64,000 bases of DNA from Bremerella sp. P1. Lineage in GTDB: Bacteria; Planctomycetota; Planctomycetia; Pirellulales; Pirellulaceae. The position numbers were made by a program, and so were the translations under genes. The stretch covers positions 6,783,814-6,847,813 of the forward strand of contig NZ_CP118164.1 of NCBI RefSeq assembly GCF_028748185.1, read 5' to 3'. Under the pieces are notes generated by a model. That model was not told the origin of the DNA. It ran no database searches and saw only the letters and a list, made by a program, of their open reading frames with translations. Positions within the stretch are counted from its first letter, which is position 1. Each line of letters starts with the position of its first letter. Shown here one piece after another: positions 62,204 to 64,000 of this stretch.

Positions 62204-63733
62204 ATGCATTTATCCCAGATATTCGTCGCCGTTCGCGCTATCTTGCTGCTGCTTGTCCTATTGGCTGCGCCGGCCACTTTGCTTGGTGCCTATGCCGAAT
62301 ACGAGCTGCGCGTGGCCGACGCGAAGACACAGATGCCGTGCTCGGCCAAGATTCGCATTACGAACTCGCGCGATCGTGCCCAGCGGATCGACGGAGCTCT
62401 GATGATCGACGGAACGGCCTACTTCACCGGCGGCTTAAAAATGAAGCTGCGCCCCGGACAGTATGGTTTTCGACTGGATGCCGGCCCGGAATATCCCTTC
62501 ATGGAAGGACACTTCATCCTCAATTCCGGTGATTCCGACAGCCGCACCATCGAGCTGAAGCGTTTCATCGACATGAAACAGGAAGGGTGGTACCCCGGCA
62601 ACCTGGCATTATCGGGCCGCACCGACGACCTGGAAACGATCATGCTGGCCGACGACCTGGTGCTGGGCAATCACATTACCTGGAACAACCAAATCAATCC
62701 CTGGGCCGGTAAACCGATTTCCTCGCCACGTGATGAATTCGGGGCGTTTCGCTCGCTTTGGGAAATGGGTGGCGAAGATAACCGGGCTGGCGGAAAGGTC
62801 TGGTTTGCTCGCATGAACGAGCCACTTCCGGTGCAGCGTCTCCAGCCAGGCTACCCGGCGGCAACGTTCTTTCAGCCAGATCTGGGTTCGGCCCACGTGA
62901 CCGCTGCGAGCCCACTGGAACCCGACCTGCCGATGTGGATCGCTCAGGATTTTCTCGATTCAATCAGCATCCTCGGGCCTGAAATCGAGTCGTACGAATT
63001 CGGCGAAAAACATCCCTTGGCCGAGAAGGCCGCTGAAATCCGCAAGGGAGACGTCACCGGCAAGGCACGCTTGGCCCTCGATATCTACTACAAACTGCTG
63101 GAAACAGGCGTTCGCATGACCCCGGTCGCCGCCAACGGTACCGATGAAGAAGACGAATCGTCTCGACTAGATCGCGTTTACGCCAAGGTGGAAGGCAATT
63201 TCACGCCAGACGCGTGGTGGGATGCCGTCGACGCCGGAAACGTCTTCGTCACCAATGGGCCGCTGCTGCGAGCTACCGTCGAAGGTTACCCGCCAGGGCA
63301 CGTTTTCCCGATCAATATCGGTGAAAAGCACGACTTCCAGATCGCTTTGAGCCTGGCAACGCGGCAGACCATTGCGTACTTGGAAGTGATCAAGAATGGC
63401 GAAAAGGATTTGGAAATCTCGCTCGACGAGTACAAGGATCGGCGAGGAGTCCTGCCACCGGTGACGTTCACCGACTCGGGCTGGTTTCTCGTGCGTGTCG
63501 TCACCCAGGAATCTGGCTACTATCAGTACGCCACGACCGCTCCGTTCTACGTCGAGGCCAATGGCCAGCCGCGAATCAGCAAATCGGCCGCCGAATTCTT
63601 CCGCGATTGGGTCTTCCGCCGGGCCATGAACATCGACCTGCCGGATGGGGACCAGCGAAACGAAATCATCGATTTGCAGCGAGATGCCCGAGATTTCTGG
63701 CAAAAACGGGCCAAGATGGCCAACGCCCCGTAA
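62204..63733 (+). CDS. secreted CehA/McbA-like PHP-fold protein without the usual metal motif
   Basis: From the ATG at 62204 (509 residues) there is a signal peptide (MHLSQIFVAVRAILLLLVLL). The frame to 62159 adds no signal. The landmarks RTDDLETIMLADDLVLGNHI and YAKVEGNFTPDAWWDAVDAG followed by NVFVTNGPLL resemble CehA/McbA-type metallohydrolases. Where those proteins have a metal-binding GDLHVH, this one reads GNLALS, so two expected His ligands are absent, and the later NGPLL segment is retained. It is probably not a normal hydrolase; a binding role is a guess. The next gene begins 74 bp downstream on the same strand. Confidence 0.65.
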   Translation: MHLSQIFVAVRAILLLLVLLAAPATLLGAYAEYELRVADAKTQMPCSAKIRITNSRDRAQRIDGALMIDGTAYFTGGLKMKLRPGQYGFRLDAGPEYPFMEGHFILNSGDSDSRTIELKRFIDMKQEGWYPGNLALSGRTDDLETIMLADDLVLGNHITWNNQINPWAGKPISSPRDEFGAFRSLWEMGGEDNRAGGKVWFARMNEPLPVQRLQPGYPAATFFQPDLGSAHVTAASPLEPDLPMWIAQDFLDSISILGPEIESYEFGEKHPLAEKAAEIRKGDVTGKARLALDIYYKLLETGVRMTPVAANGTDEEDESSRLDRVYAKVEGNFTPDAWWDAVDAGNVFVTNGPLLRATVEGYPPGHVFPINIGEKHDFQIALSLATRQTIAYLEVIKNGEKDLEISLDEYKDRRGVLPPVTFTDSGWFLVRVVTQESGYYQYATTAPFYVEANGQPRISKSAAEFFRDWVFRRAMNIDLPDGDQRNEIIDLQRDARDFWQKRAKMANAP

Positions 63734-63807
63734 TTCGCCGCTCTAGTTAAGTTGCCCTGAAGCGGTAAACTAGGAGTTTCGATCCTCCAGCGAGACTCCC
63801 TCAGACT

Positions 63808-64000
63808 ATGTCATCGTCGGCCGACTGGCGCAAGTTGTACCCGTTTTCTTCGCATTATCTGACGCTTGATGATGCGCGAATGCACTACGTCGACGAAGGT
63901 TCCGGCGAGCCCATGTTGATGGTGCATGGCAATCCGACGTGGTCGTTTTATTGGCGAAACATCATCACGCAGTTTCGCAATTCGCACCGCATGGTGGCCG
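63808..64000 (+). CDS. haloalkane dehalogenase-like alpha/beta hydrolase, N-terminal part (runs off the window)
   Basis: The frame from the ATG at 63808 is open for 64 residues to the window end. It begins MSSSADWRKLYPFSSHYLTL and includes MHYVDEGSGEPMLMVHGNPT followed by WSFYWRN, an HGNPTW oxyanion-hole region typical of haloalkane dehalogenases and related epoxide hydrolase-like proteins. The nucleophile elbow lies beyond the edge, so the reaction is undecided. It follows the CehA/McbA-like gene at 74 bp on the same strand. Confidence 0.8.
   Translation, partial: MSSSADWRKLYPFSSHYLTLDDARMHYVDEGSGEPMLMVHGNPTWSFYWRNIITQFRNSHRMVA

Noticed and set aside
1-64000. CRISPR arrays, prophage genes, transposases or tRNA genes
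   Set aside because: I looked for spaced direct repeats, integrase or portal-like proteins and T-loop/anticodon patterns and saw none convincing; small RNAs could still be missed by eye.

Overview
The window reads as chromosomal DNA of a planctomycete, most likely in the Pirellulaceae (Blastopirellula/Bremerella/Rhodopirellula-like). This is inferred from the gene families: DUF1501 + DUF1549/DUF1553 cytochromes, a DUF1592-type cytochrome + DUF1552 pair, a DUF1559 pseudopilin-like protein, an ECF sigma next to a Ser/Thr kinase with C-terminal WD40 repeats, and an SHD1-domain protease. I see no prophage, transposase, integrase, CRISPR array, rRNA or recognisable tRNA.

Layout. 1-3.6 kb: the 5' part of a dicarboxylate/amino-acid symporter, then a sigma-54 activator with a degenerate receiver, divergent from an SPFH-domain membrane protein; between them lie a perfect 20-bp inverted repeat and a -24/-12 promoter candidate. 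3.6-12.1 kb: a cytochrome/DUF1501 operon, a secreted trypsin-like protease, a Gfo/Idh/MocA oxidoreductase and a PhyH dioxygenase. 12.1-12.5 kb: two intergenic repeat elements. 12.5-21.2 kb: an unknown Cys-motif protein, an ABC/HlyD/TolC export set whose ATPase lacks key catalytic residues, and an ankyrin-WD40 protein. 21.6-29 kb: a second cytochrome pair (DUF1592-type + DUF1552) and a 1.3-kilo-residue di-heme/LamG/propeller protein. 29.2-35.7 kb: ECF sigma, receptor kinase, GNAT, two small membrane proteins, Nudix and DinB.

35.7-43.7 kb is a DNA-repair island: SRAP/YedK divergent from imuA-imuB-dnaE2, with a partial palindrome over the candidate promoter, an ATP-grasp gene, and nfo closed by a bidirectional terminator. 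43.7-50.5 kb is mainly housekeeping: a bacterial PH-domain protein, nrdR, an esterase, a polyprenyl synthase, moaC, a lipoprotein/DUF1559 pair and an HTH-receiver regulator. 51.3-54.8 kb is a tandem array of four divergent paralogous membrane proteins, two of which end just after the last membrane helix. 54.8-64 kb: smc, a FlgI-like HEAT-repeat lipoprotein, yidD-rnpA-dnaJ, a CehA/McbA-like protein without its usual metal motif, and the start of a haloalkane-dehalogenase-like hydrolase.

The best candidates for undescribed biology are the sigma-54/SPFH module at 0.7-3.6 kb, the catalytically degenerate exporter at 13.3-18.5 kb, and the paralogue array at 51.3-54.8 kb. Starts were moved from the longest reading frame where a signal peptide, Shine-Dalgarno sequence or family alignment supports it. 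All assignments come from reading motifs by eye; no search was run.
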